From Roseburia sp. (GTDB lineage: Bacteria > Bacillota_A > Clostridia > Lachnospirales > Lachnospiraceae): a DNA stretch of 5,439 nucleotides. This document shows positions 1-5,439 of the stretch, in pieces. The first letter of the stretch is position 1; the number at the start of each line of letters is the position of its first letter. The stretch is from positions 1-5,439 of the forward strand of contig JAFYQA010000050.1 of assembly GCA_017547315.1 (NCBI GenBank), written 5' to 3'. Below the pieces are notes generated by a model. It was not told where the DNA came from, did not search any database, and saw nothing but the letters and a program-made list of their open reading frames with translations. The position numbers and the translations under genes are program-made.

Positions 1-2534
1 AGTACGGAAACTATCCGGAGTATGATTCGAGTGGGAAATATGCATCAAGAGAAAATTTTGCACCATACTCAAACCACAAAGTAGTCCTTTGTGGCACCCA
101 ATCACAGCATGTGTTCTTCGAAAGCACAAGTTCTAAATTCAATATCTTAGAATTAAAACAGTTAAAACGTAACTACACATTTGAACCAGAGAGCTGTTGG
201 AATACATTGATTTATAATAGTTTTTTTGTGACTTACGAATTAAATGACGGTGTGAATTCCAAAGAGAATATGGATGAATACATGGTATCAGACCAGGAAG
301 TGGTATTATCTGATGCAACCAGAGAAGGCTATGCATTTGACGGCTGGTATTTAGATGCAGAATTTACCAAGCCGATATCTGTCATTCCGGCAAATAATAC
401 AGAGGATATGACTCTCTATGCCAAGTGGCTTGGAGCAAAATATGTAATTAATTATAAGTATATCGCAGCGATGGATCCAAACGGAGCAGCACAGCGTGTA
501 TCTTACCAAAACGTATTTGAGAATGAGGGTGCAGTTGTATTACCGATGCCAAACCCAATTCCAGGCTATCAGTTCAGTTGGTATAGCGACAAGGCATGCA
601 AAAATATTATTACAATGCTGGATGCAGATGTTGCTGAGAATGTAACCGTTTATGGTAAGTGGACAGACGCAAGCTACTATGTGGCATTCGATGCCAATGG
701 TGGTATAGGAACGATGGATGAGCAGAAGATTCTTTACAAGAGTTCTGCTGCGATTCGTAAAAATACATTCAAAAAAGCAGGATACGCATTTGCTGGATGG
801 AATACAGCAGCAGATGGAACAGGAACTACTTATAAAAATGCTCAGAAAGTAAAGGGTTTGGTGTCTGAAGCAGAAGGTAAGATAACACTTTATGCACAGT
901 GGACACCGGTAAGTTACAAGATTGCATATAAGAATGTGGATAAGAATACGGTAAATGCAAATCCAGCTACCTTTAATTGTGAAACTGGTGTGGTGTTAAT
1001 TGATCCAAGCAAGTCTGGTTACACATTTAACGGCTGGTATACCGATGCCAAATTTACAAAACCAATTAGTACAATATCTGCTGAGTATGGAAAAGCAATT
1101 ACAGTATATGCGAAGTGGACCGCAAATGACTACACCATTGTATTCGATGGAAATGGTGCAGATAACGAAGCCGAGATTGACTTAGGAAGTCTGTCTTGTA
1201 CCTATGGAAAGGCGAAAAAGCTGGCTAAGAATACCTATGTAAAGAGTGGTTATACATTTACTGGCTGGAATACCAAAGCAGATGGAAGCGGTAAAGCATA
1301 TAAGAATCAGGCTAGCGTAAAAGATGCAGGAACGGAAGTGGGCGAAGAGGTGACACTTTACGCTCAGTGGCAAGTGATTAGCTACAAGATTACATACAAG
1401 AACATCGACAAGAAGATGACCAATCCGAATCCGCCATCATATAGTATGGAATGTGACGTAGTTCTGGTTGTACCGGAAAGGGAGGGCTATACCTTTGAGG
1501 GGTGGTACAGTGATTCGAAGTTTACGAAACCGATAGAAGTAATCGAATGCACAGGAACCAAAGTGGTTACTGTATATGCAAAATGGATAGCGAATGAGTA
1601 TCAGATTCAGTTCTATGGAAATGGCGCAGACAATGAAGCGGAAGCAACGATGGAACGTCTGTCCTGTATCTATGGAAAAGCGAAGAAGCTGACGAAGAAC
1701 ATTTTTGTAAAGAAGGGTTACACATTTGTAGGCTGGAATACCGAGGTAGACGGAACGGGTAAGGCATATAAAAATCTTGCAAGCGTAAAAGATGCAGGCA
1801 CGAAAGCTGGTGAAGAAGTGACACTTTATGCGCAGTGGAAAGTCATTACTTATAAGGTTAATTACAAGAATATCGATAAGAAGATGACAAACGACAATCC
1901 TGCAACTTACAGCATTGAGGGCGATGTGGTATTAGCGACACCGGTTAGAGTGGGTTATACCTTTGGTGGCTGGTATACAGATGCTAAATTTACAAAACCG
2001 ATTGAAGTAGTTGAACATACAGGAACCAAAGCAGTCACTGTATATGCAAAATGGACAGCGAACGACTATACAATTTCGTTCCATGGAAATGGTGCAGACA
2101 ATGAAGATGAGGTAAAAATGCCTGTTTTGGAATGTACCTATGCCAAAACGAAAAAACTTTCAAAGAATCTGTATGAAAAACAGGGATATAAATTTAACGG
2201 TTGGAATACAGAAGCGGATGGAAGTGGTAAAACATATAAGAATCAGGCAAGCGTAAAAGATGTCGGAACGAAAGCTGGCGAAGAAATAATTCTTTATGCA
2301 CAGTGGCAGGTAATCGACTATAAGATTACATACAAGAATATTGATAAGAAGATGGCAAATGAGAATCCATCTACGTATAACATTGAAGGGGATGTGAGAC
2401 TGACAGAACCGGTTAGAGTAGATTATGTATTTGCCGGCTGGTACACGGATGCCAAATTTACAAATCCAATCGAAGTAATCGACGGTTCTACAGGAAAGAA
2501 TCTGACGATTTATGCTAAGTGGATAAAAGAATAA
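1..2534 (+). CDS. InlB B-repeat surface/secreted protein, 5' end outside the window
   Basis: This is the C-terminal part (about 843 residues visible) of a large protein. The reading frame (first full codon at 3) has no stop back to the left edge. The first possible start, GTG at 111, has no Shine-Dalgarno sequence, so the true start lies upstream. The first 74 visible residues or so match nothing I recognise. From 225 on, the protein is ten InlB B-type modules (Flg_new/List_Bact_rpt family). Each has a GY-x-F-x-GW core followed by YAKW or YAQW; cores read GWYTDAKFTKPI or GWNT-ADGSGK-YKN. In Listeria internalins these are small beta-grasp folds used as stalks or adhesive modules. Counting from the GTG codon, modules end at residues 106, 184, 264, 336, 420, 492, 576, 648, 732 and 804. 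The protein stops three residues later (IKE), with no LPXTG motif, membrane segment or charged tail. Any signal peptide or other N-terminal domain is off the window. Export and an adhesive or spacer role are inferred from the family. The gene is followed by its own terminator. Confidence 0.9.
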   Translation, partial: YGNYPEYDSSGKYASRENFAPYSNHKVVLCGTQSQHVFFESTSSKFNILELKQLKRNYTFEPESCWNTLIYNSFFVTYELNDGVNSKENMDEYMVSDQEVVLSDATREGYAFDGWYLDAEFTKPISVIPANNTEDMTLYAKWLGAKYVINYKYIAAMDPNGAAQRVSYQNVFENEGAVVLPMPNPIPGYQFSWYSDKACKNIITMLDADVAENVTVYGKWTDASYYVAFDANGGIGTMDEQKILYKSSAAIRKNTFKKAGYAFAGWNTAADGTGTTYKNAQKVKGLVSEAEGKITLYAQWTPVSYKIAYKNVDKNTVNANPATFNCETGVVLIDPSKSGYTFNGWYTDAKFTKPISTISAEYGKAITVYAKWTANDYTIVFDGNGADNEAEIDLGSLSCTYGKAKKLAKNTYVKSGYTFTGWNTKADGSGKAYKNQASVKDAGTEVGEEVTLYAQWQVISYKITYKNIDKKMTNPNPPSYSMECDVVLVVPEREGYTFEGWYSDSKFTKPIEVIECTGTKVVTVYAKWIANEYQIQFYGNGADNEAEATMERLSCIYGKAKKLTKNIFVKKGYTFVGWNTEVDGTGKAYKNLASVKDAGTKAGEEVTLYAQWKVITYKVNYKNIDKKMTNDNPATYSIEGDVVLATPVRVGYTFGGWYTDAKFTKPIEVVEHTGTKAVTVYAKWTANDYTISFHGNGADNEDEVKMPVLECTYAKTKKLSKNLYEKQGYKFNGWNTEADGSGKTYKNQASVKDVGTKAGEEIILYAQWQVIDYKITYKNIDKKMANENPSTYNIEGDVRLTEPVRVDYVFAGWYTDAKFTNPIEVIDGSTGKNLTIYAKWIKE
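225..902 (+). repeat. Degenerate InlB modules 1-3
   Basis: Three N-terminal modules of the array are less regular than the rest: about 68, 78 and 80 residues. Module 1 has GYAFDGWYLDAEFTKPI and ends YAKW. Module 2 has an altered core, GYQFSWYSDKACKN, which lacks the usual GW pair, and ends YGKW. Module 3 is of the longer type, with GYAFAGWNTAADGTG and YAQW. Their divergence suggests they are older than, or under different constraint from, the regular units downstream. Confidence 0.8.
903..2522 (+). repeat. Alternating 72/84-residue InlB module array, 468-nt period
   Basis: Seven modules alternate strictly between a short type A (72 residues, beginning like SYKITYKNIDKKMTN and ending YAKW) and a long type B (84 residues, with GNGADNE, KAKKL, GWNT and SVKDAGT motifs and ending YAQW). 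Composite A+B units occupy 903-1370, 1371-1838 and 1839-2306, and a final A occupies 2307-2522. The period is exact: the string agcgtaaaagatg starts at 1314, 1782 and 2250. Many third positions differ between copies, so these are duplications of some age with conserved protein sequence, not recent perfect tandem copies. Confidence 0.9.
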
Positions 2535-2557
2535 TGTATCGTAGAGTAAGACAGATG

Positions 2558-2610
2558 ACAAAGCGTCCACATTTCATTTGAGAAAATGGAATGTGGGCGC
2601 TTTGTGTTTT
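2558..2610 (+). terminator. Intrinsic terminator after the InlB-repeat gene
   Basis: The arms 2558-2579 and 2584-2605 form a 22-bp stem with two G-U pairs, closed by a GAGA (GNRA-type) tetraloop. The stem begins 23 bases after the stop codon. It is followed by gtttt, a short T run, so termination may be less than complete. The left side lacks a matching A tract, so it is best read as a one-way terminator. Confidence 0.85.
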
Positions 2611-2613
2611 GAA

Positions 2614-2645
2614 ATAACGCGCTTTGCGTAGCGATGATGCGTTAT
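2614..2645. repeat. Small inverted repeat in the gap upstream of the Rpn gene
   Basis: The 7-bp arms ataacgc (2614-2620) and gcgttat (2639-2645) flank an 18-nt centre that can form a smaller cgct/agcg stem. It has no T run, so it is not an obvious terminator. The surrounding gap 2606-2699 shows no convincing sigma-A promoter. It could be a dispersed palindromic repeat or a regulatory site; the sequence alone does not decide. Confidence 0.45.
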
Positions 2646-2699
2646 GCAGTTTGTAAATCATAGCATGTCCATGCGAAAATGTATGTAAGAAAAACAGAC

Positions 2700-2706
2700 A
2701 GGAGGT
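2700..2706 (+). promoter_or_regulatory. Ribosome binding site of the Rpn-family gene
   Basis: The sequence aggaggt lies directly upstream of the ATG at 2710. It is a near-perfect Shine-Dalgarno match with a short spacing (4 nt after aggagg). It fixes the start of the downstream gene. Confidence 0.85.
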
Positions 2707-2709
2707 CGC

Positions 2710-3612
2710 ATGAGAAGTACAATTTTTGATGATGTGTTTAGAACGATACAAGAAAGATTGCCGAAATTATTGGTCCCGTTGGTAAACGAAGTATTTCATA
2801 CTTCGTATTCACAGGAAATAGAAGTAGAACGGTTGCCGGATGAGTATCAAAAATTAGTGTCTAAGGTAGTGGCAGATAGTTGCAGTAAAATTGGAGAGCA
2901 GATATATCATTTCGAATGTCAGAGTACAAAAGATGGGAATATGGTCATAAGAATGATTGAATATGATTTTATGATTGCACTAATGAATGCGAAATGGAGA
3001 AAGAAGAGACGGCTAAAGTTTCCAAAATCAAGTATTATTTACCTGCGTTCAACAAAGAATACTGTTTCTGAAGAGTGGTTGGAAATAGAATTGGCGGATG
3101 GACAAGTCATTACATATCGAGTTCCAGTTCTCAAGCTAAGAGATTATAGTATTGACGAAATTTTTGAAAAGAACTTGCTGATTTTGCTGCCGTATTATAT
3201 CATTAAATATGAGAAAGAGCTTTCTAAGATTGCGAAAGATGCAGAGCGAGAAAAGAGATTATTAGAAGAATATGGAATGATAATAAAGAGATTAGAAGGT
3301 GCTATTGTAAAGGGACAGGCAAGAACATATAGAGACATAATACAGTTAATGAAAAGAGTGATGGAGCATTTGTTACGAAAAGAGCCGGTCTTAAAAGAAA
3401 GGATGGGAGATGTTATGGGAGGAAAAGTATTGCCATTGCCTTCAGATGCATTAAGAGAAGCGGAAGCTATAGGGTTGCAAAAGGGAATTAGTTCAGTGAT
3501 TCGCTTATGCCGAGAGATGGAACTAGAGAAAAAGAAAGTGATTGCAAGATTGAAAGAGGATTTCTCATTGACAGATGAACAAGCGAAAGAAGCTATTGTG
3601 AAATATTGGTAG
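2710..3612 (+). CDS. Rpn-family PD-(D/E)XK nuclease / putative transposase-like protein
   Basis: This 300-residue protein resembles Rpn (recombination-promoting nuclease) proteins, also annotated as PD-(D/E)XK nuclease family transposase. The N-terminus (TIFDDVFRTIQERLPKLL) is typical of the Clostridia branch. The likely nuclease core is D56, then E69-C-Q71 in YHFECQS (the ExQ variant of ExK), then RMIEYDF (81-87) and the strand FPKSSIIYLRS (104-114). A charged helical region (about 165-225) leads to MGGKVLPLPSDALREAEAIG and a C-terminal helical tail with SLTDEQAKEA. Length fits the family and the core looks intact. E. coli Rpn proteins are DNA endonucleases that raise RecA-independent recombination and have been linked to phage defence; that role here is inferred. 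The gene has its own ribosome binding site and terminator, and no transposon ends or partner gene are visible. Residue assignments are from motif reading, not alignment. Confidence 0.85.
   Translation: MRSTIFDDVFRTIQERLPKLLVPLVNEVFHTSYSQEIEVERLPDEYQKLVSKVVADSCSKIGEQIYHFECQSTKDGNMVIRMIEYDFMIALMNAKWRKKRRLKFPKSSIIYLRSTKNTVSEEWLEIELADGQVITYRVPVLKLRDYSIDEIFEKNLLILLPYYIIKYEKELSKIAKDAEREKRLLEEYGMIIKRLEGAIVKGQARTYRDIIQLMKRVMEHLLRKEPVLKERMGDVMGGKVLPLPSDALREAEAIGLQKGISSVIRLCREMELEKKKVIARLKEDFSLTDEQAKEAIVKYW
3417..3612 (+). other. Candidate intragenic start for a short C-terminal Rpn product
   Basis: Inside the Rpn gene, gggagg (3417-3422) lies 7 nt before an in-frame TTG at 3430 (codon 241). Initiation there would give a 60-residue protein covering the helical C-terminal tail. 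A second option is ATG 3415 (codon 236), preceded by gggag at 5 nt. Some E. coli rpn genes are reported to make a small C-terminal antitoxin from an internal start, which is why this is listed. The SD-like bases also encode Gly-Gly in a segment that seems conserved in the family, so the match may be coincidental. Confidence 0.3.
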
Positions 3613-3621
3613 TGAAAAAGA

Positions 3622-3690
3622 GACGAGGCTGTTGCAAAATGAATGGTTATCATAGCAAATCATTCATTTTGTAACAGCCTCATAATTTTA
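3622..3690. terminator. Bidirectional terminator between convergent genes
   Basis: The arms 3625-3645 and 3661-3681 are complementary over 21 bp with one G-U pair. Three further pairs close the stem down to a 9-nt loop. On the plus strand the stem is followed by ataatttta (weak T run) and serves the Rpn gene, which stops 12 bases upstream. On the minus strand it is followed by gtctctttttc and serves the FliD-like gene, which stops at 3694. The placement between two converging genes supports termination in both directions. Confidence 0.85.
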
Positions 3691-3693
3691 ATA

Positions 3694-4983
3694 TTAACAA
3701 TATTGGTCTAACATCATTCCGGAATAAATGGAAGTGATATATGGTGTCGCAAAATTACGACCAGGATTTTTGTATGCGACAACCAGTTTGTTTACATAAT
3801 TCATTGGGTCGATAAAAGCCATAGTGCTTCGTTCGTTCAAATCATCTTTAAAGTTATTCAAGATAGAAAATGTCTGTTCGGCATCCGGTGCAGTAATCGC
3901 ATCCGATAAAAGACTACGGTCTATCGTAAGAGTAGCGTTATCTTCTATATTAATACCGATAGCTTCTAATTCGTTATGATAATTACGAGCTACACTGCTC
4001 ATGTCACGAATCAACTTGTTTGAATTGCGTGATTCAGTATGTGCATGAGCTAAATCTATAATATTATTATAAGCGCCTACTAGACGTTGTACATTATCAG
4101 CGATAGCATCAGCGTTGGCTTTGAAATTAATTTTGGCAAAATCATCTCCTGTATGAGTGTTTTTTAAAGTGATATCGAAATGATTATCAACTGTAAAAGT
4201 ATTGGAATAGGAGGAATGTGTAATGCCGTTTAATAAGAAAGAGGAACTTTGGGCTTCTTTCTCGACGTTATCAATGCCGAGTATATGCATTGCTCTAACG
4301 GATGGAGCACCGGTAGAAGGAAGAATCTGGAACAGATAATCTTCGTTCTCGGCAAGTCCTGTCTGCTTCGATGCAATACGTAAAGCAACGAGTCCATCTT
4401 CGTTTGTCTCTACGGTTGAAGATAAACCGATTCCGGCAGAATTTACCAATTTGGAAAGCTTTCGTAAAACAGAAAGGTTGGTATCTTTATCATTAACCGT
4501 ATACTGAAATTCGTAGGAACGGGTATTCGTATTAAGGTCAAAACTATAAGAACCTGGTTCTACATCTAAAGATTCTGGATTAAGGTAATTACCTTGATTC
4601 ACCTGATTGCTGGCTAATTGCTGTACCTGAATCTCAAATCCTTTCGCATTTGCAGCATCACTCTCATCATTACCAATATATTCAGCAGTAACGACATCTT
4701 CATCAGAAGACTGGGCAATGTGTTTTGCAAAGACACCTTCAATGCCGCCATCTAAAGAGGCGATAACATTTTGAAGAGACTTGGTATTCTCTTTAATGTC
4801 AATGGCATATTTAGCAACATCCCCTACATCTTTAATCTTATAGAGAGGAGATTCTTTATTAATTTTAACAATGCGATTATAGATATCGCGTAACTGACTT
4901 TTTTTGTGAGTGTCGTAACGTGACACAGTAGAATTACGGTAAGTGCTCAGATAGTACTGATATGCACTGTCAATCATTGCCAT
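3694..4983 (-). CDS. FliD-related flagellar cap-like protein
   Basis: This 429-residue protein has the layout of FliD (HAP2), which caps the flagellar filament and helps flagellin fold into it after export. A helical N-terminus (about 1-80, with YDTHKKSQLRDIYNRI) is followed by a FliD-like strand FEIQVQQLA (116-124). Next come the repeat-like region ending LRIASKQTG (about 180-209), FLLNGI and NTFTVDNHFDITLKN (249-275), the helix ADNVQRLVGAYNNIID (295-310), and the late signature LEAIGINIEDNATLTID (339-355). The start is set at ATG 4983, because aaggagggg sits 6 nt upstream of it; a start at 5013 would put that site inside the gene. The ends differ from classical FliD. The C-terminus is YITSIYSGMMLDQYC, and that last residue is the only cysteine. 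It is somewhat shorter than typical FliD (about 470-500). No other flagellar gene is in view, so it may be a FliD paralogue with a different job. Confidence 0.75.
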   Translation of the reverse strand: MAMIDSAYQYYLSTYRNSTVSRYDTHKKSQLRDIYNRIVKINKESPLYKIKDVGDVAKYAIDIKENTKSLQNVIASLDGGIEGVFAKHIAQSSDEDVVTAEYIGNDESDAANAKGFEIQVQQLASNQVNQGNYLNPESLDVEPGSYSFDLNTNTRSYEFQYTVNDKDTNLSVLRKLSKLVNSAGIGLSSTVETNEDGLVALRIASKQTGLAENEDYLFQILPSTGAPSVRAMHILGIDNVEKEAQSSSFLLNGITHSSYSNTFTVDNHFDITLKNTHTGDDFAKINFKANADAIADNVQRLVGAYNNIIDLAHAHTESRNSNKLIRDMSSVARNYHNELEAIGINIEDNATLTIDRSLLSDAITAPDAEQTFSILNNFKDDLNERSTMAFIDPMNYVNKLVVAYKNPGRNFATPYITSIYSGMMLDQYC

Positions 4984-4989
4984 GTACGT

Positions 4990-4998
4990 CCCCTCCTT
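4990..4998 (-). promoter_or_regulatory. Ribosome binding site that fixes the FliD-like start
   Basis: On the minus strand aaggagggg lies 6 nt before the ATG at 4983. It selects this start over the in-frame upstream ATG at 5013, which has no comparable site. Confidence 0.9.
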
Positions 4999-5011
4999 TC
5001 TTCCATGATAC

Positions 5012-5036
5012 ATATCCGGAAAACATCACCGGGTAT
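5012..5036 (-). other. Possible hairpin in the leader of the FliD-like gene
   Basis: The arms atatccgg (5012-5019) and ccgggtat (5029-5036) can pair around a 9-nt loop, with one C-A mismatch in the minus-strand RNA. It would lie just upstream of the ribosome binding site. The stem is short and no T run follows, so any regulatory role is uncertain. Confidence 0.3.
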
Positions 5037-5067
5037 GAGGGGCATAAAAATCCATTTAGTTACTTAT

Positions 5068-5096
5068 ATACTAGCACAAATGCCAGAATTTGTCAC
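5068..5096 (-). promoter_or_regulatory. Sigma-A-type promoter of the FliD-like gene
   Basis: On the minus strand, -35 GTGACA (5096-5091) and -10 TAGTAT (5073-5068) are separated by 17 bp, with a TGC extended -10. Transcription would start near 5061, giving a leader of about 77 nt. The match is to the vegetative consensus. I found no convincing flagellar sigma-D (TAAA-N15-GCCGATAA) promoter in the gap. Confidence 0.6.
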
Positions 5097-5102
5097 TAGC
5101 AC
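5070..5102. repeat. Inverted and direct repeats over the FliD-like promoter
   Basis: The arms ctagcacaaat (5071-5081) and atttgtcactag (5088-5099) form an imperfect inverted repeat that covers the promoter spacer and overlaps both promoter boxes. The 8-bp string actagcac also occurs directly repeated at 5070-5077 and 5095-5102, 25 bp apart. The position fits an operator for a dimeric regulator, but no known site was recognised. Confidence 0.45.
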
Positions 5103-5183
5103 GGCGGTGTTTAGAGAAAAAAAGCTTGCTAGATACAAGATATTGTGTTATAAAAATTTTTGCTGATAATTTGAAAAAATTAG

Positions 5184-5212
5184 TTGACGCGTAATAATGA
5201 TTGTGCTATATT
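5184..5212 (+). promoter_or_regulatory. Sigma-A promoter of rpmG
   Basis: The -35 TTGACG (5184-5189) and -10 TATATT (5207-5212) have a 17-bp spacer and a TGC extended -10. This is a strong vegetative promoter, as expected for a ribosomal protein gene. Transcription would begin near 5219, about 100 nt before the GTG start. It is divergent from the FliD-like promoter. Confidence 0.85.
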
Positions 5213-5234
5213 AGACTAGCGATGGAAGTAGGTC

Positions 5235-5288
5235 TTTTTTTTATGCCTTTTTTTAGGTATGTCGCAAAAGCCTTGGGCATAAAGAAAA
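5235..5288 (+). promoter_or_regulatory. Structured rpmG leader with two exclusive folds
   Basis: In the predicted leader RNA, 5235-5248 can pair with 5275-5288 to make a 14-bp stem with two G-U pairs around a 26-nt loop. Alternatively 5243-5248 (atgcct) can pair with 5255-5260 (aggtat) around a loop of six T. The two folds share 5243-5248, so they exclude each other. Both lie upstream of the ribosome binding site. No known riboswitch, T-box or ribosomal-protein leader was recognised, and much of the long stem is weak A-U pairing. Confidence 0.35.
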
Positions 5289-5307
5289 AACACAAAGAAA
5301 TTAATAT

Positions 5308-5314
5308 GGAGGTG
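5308..5314 (+). promoter_or_regulatory. Ribosome binding site of rpmG
   Basis: The sequence ggaggtg lies 6 nt before the GTG at 5321. It selects that codon as the start and not the in-frame ATG at 5306, which overlaps the site itself. Confidence 0.85.
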
Positions 5315-5320
5315 GAAGTT

Positions 5321-5439
5321 GTGCGCACAAAGATAACACTGGCATGTACAGAGTGCAAGAACCGTAACTACAACACTACAAAAGACAAAAAAGCTCATCC
5401 AGACAGAATGGAAACTAAAAAGTATTGTAGATTCTGTAG
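5321..5439 (+). CDS. rpmG: 50S ribosomal protein L33, 3' end outside the window
   Basis: L33 is a small protein of the large ribosomal subunit. The visible 39 residues start [20 protein letters not shown] and continue through [14 protein letters not shown], an unmistakable match to bacterial L33. The four cysteines C9, C12, C36 and C39 form the zinc ribbon of the zinc-binding (C+) form. The usual length is about 49-50 residues, so roughly ten are missing. The final tag of the window is out of frame and is not the stop. The GTG start is fixed by its ribosome binding site and by the usual L33 N-terminus. In Firmicutes this gene often heads the rpmG-secE-nusG cluster, which is expected, but not seen, to the right. 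It has its own strong promoter. Confidence 0.97.
   Translation, partial: MRTKITLACTECKNRNYNTTKDKKAHPDRMETKKYCRFC

Noticed and set aside
111..113. GTG as the start of the InlB-repeat gene
   Set aside because: It has no Shine-Dalgarno sequence and the frame is open to the window edge, so it is an internal valine codon.
903..2522. CRISPR array or non-coding satellite
   Set aside because: The periodicity is in frame, preserves protein modules and varies at third positions, so it is a coding repeat.
3195..3653. Minus-strand open frame opposite the Rpn gene
   Set aside because: It is a shadow frame of a clear plus-strand gene, with serine/phenylalanine-rich composition and no supporting ribosome binding site; the same applies to the minus frames opposite the InlB array.
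3625..3681. Insertion sequence bounded by inverted repeats
   Set aside because: The arms are only 15 nt apart with no transposase between them; the position between convergent genes fits a terminator.
4984..5013. Upstream ATG at 5013 as start of the FliD-like gene
   Set aside because: The strong ribosome binding site lies between it and the ATG at 4983, which begins the family-like MAMIDSAYQYY sequence.
5306..5320. ATG at 5306 as start of rpmG
   Set aside because: It overlaps the ribosome binding site and would add five residues not seen at the usual L33 N-terminus.
5216..5398. Minus-strand frame opposite rpmG
   Set aside because: It overlaps the antisense of rpmG and its promoter and encodes a low-complexity Phe/Cys-rich product.
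5437..5439. Terminal tag as the rpmG stop codon
   Set aside because: It is out of frame; the frame reads tgt followed by an incomplete ag codon, and L33 normally continues about ten residues.

Overview
The window looks like a chromosomal segment from a low-to-moderate GC, anaerobic Firmicute, most likely a gut Clostridia of the Lachnospiraceae type. That placement is an inference. It rests on the AT-rich sequence, strong AGGAGG-type ribosome binding sites, an InlB-repeat surface protein, a Lachnospiraceae-style Rpn/PD-(D/E)XK protein, a FliD-related protein beginning MAMIDSAYQYY, and a four-cysteine ribosomal protein L33. There are four protein genes. The first and last run off the window edges.

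Region by region: (1) Positions 1-2534 (+) are the 3' part of a large secreted or surface protein. The frame is open to the left edge. It ends in ten InlB B-type (Listeria-Bacteroides) modules, the last seven arranged as a strict 72/84-residue alternation (468-nt period). A strong GNRA-loop terminator follows. (2) Positions 2710-3612 (+) are a stand-alone Rpn-family PD-(D/E)XK nuclease gene with its own ribosome binding site and a recognisable D...ExQ core. It also has an internal, well-spaced Shine-Dalgarno/TTG pair that could give a 60-residue C-terminal protein. (3) A long hairpin at 3622-3690 lies between this gene and the next, convergent gene and can serve as terminator for both. (4) Positions 3694-4983 (-) are a FliD-related (flagellar filament cap) protein. 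It has good central and C-terminal FliD signatures but divergent ends and a single cysteine as its last residue. (5) The 337-bp gap from 4984 to 5320 holds two divergent sigma-A promoters, an imperfect inverted repeat over the FliD promoter, and a roughly 100-nt rpmG leader that can fold in two exclusive ways. (6) Positions 5321-5439 (+) are the start of rpmG (L33), cut by the window edge.

The genes do not form one pathway. The FliD-like gene sits alone, divergent from rpmG, with no other flagellar gene in view. The Rpn gene is a single-gene unit between a surface-protein gene and the FliD-like gene, typical of an accessory insertion. I see no complete new multi-gene system. The items most worth a second look are the possible intragenic product of the Rpn gene, the orphan FliD-like gene, and the two structured regulatory stretches between it and rpmG.
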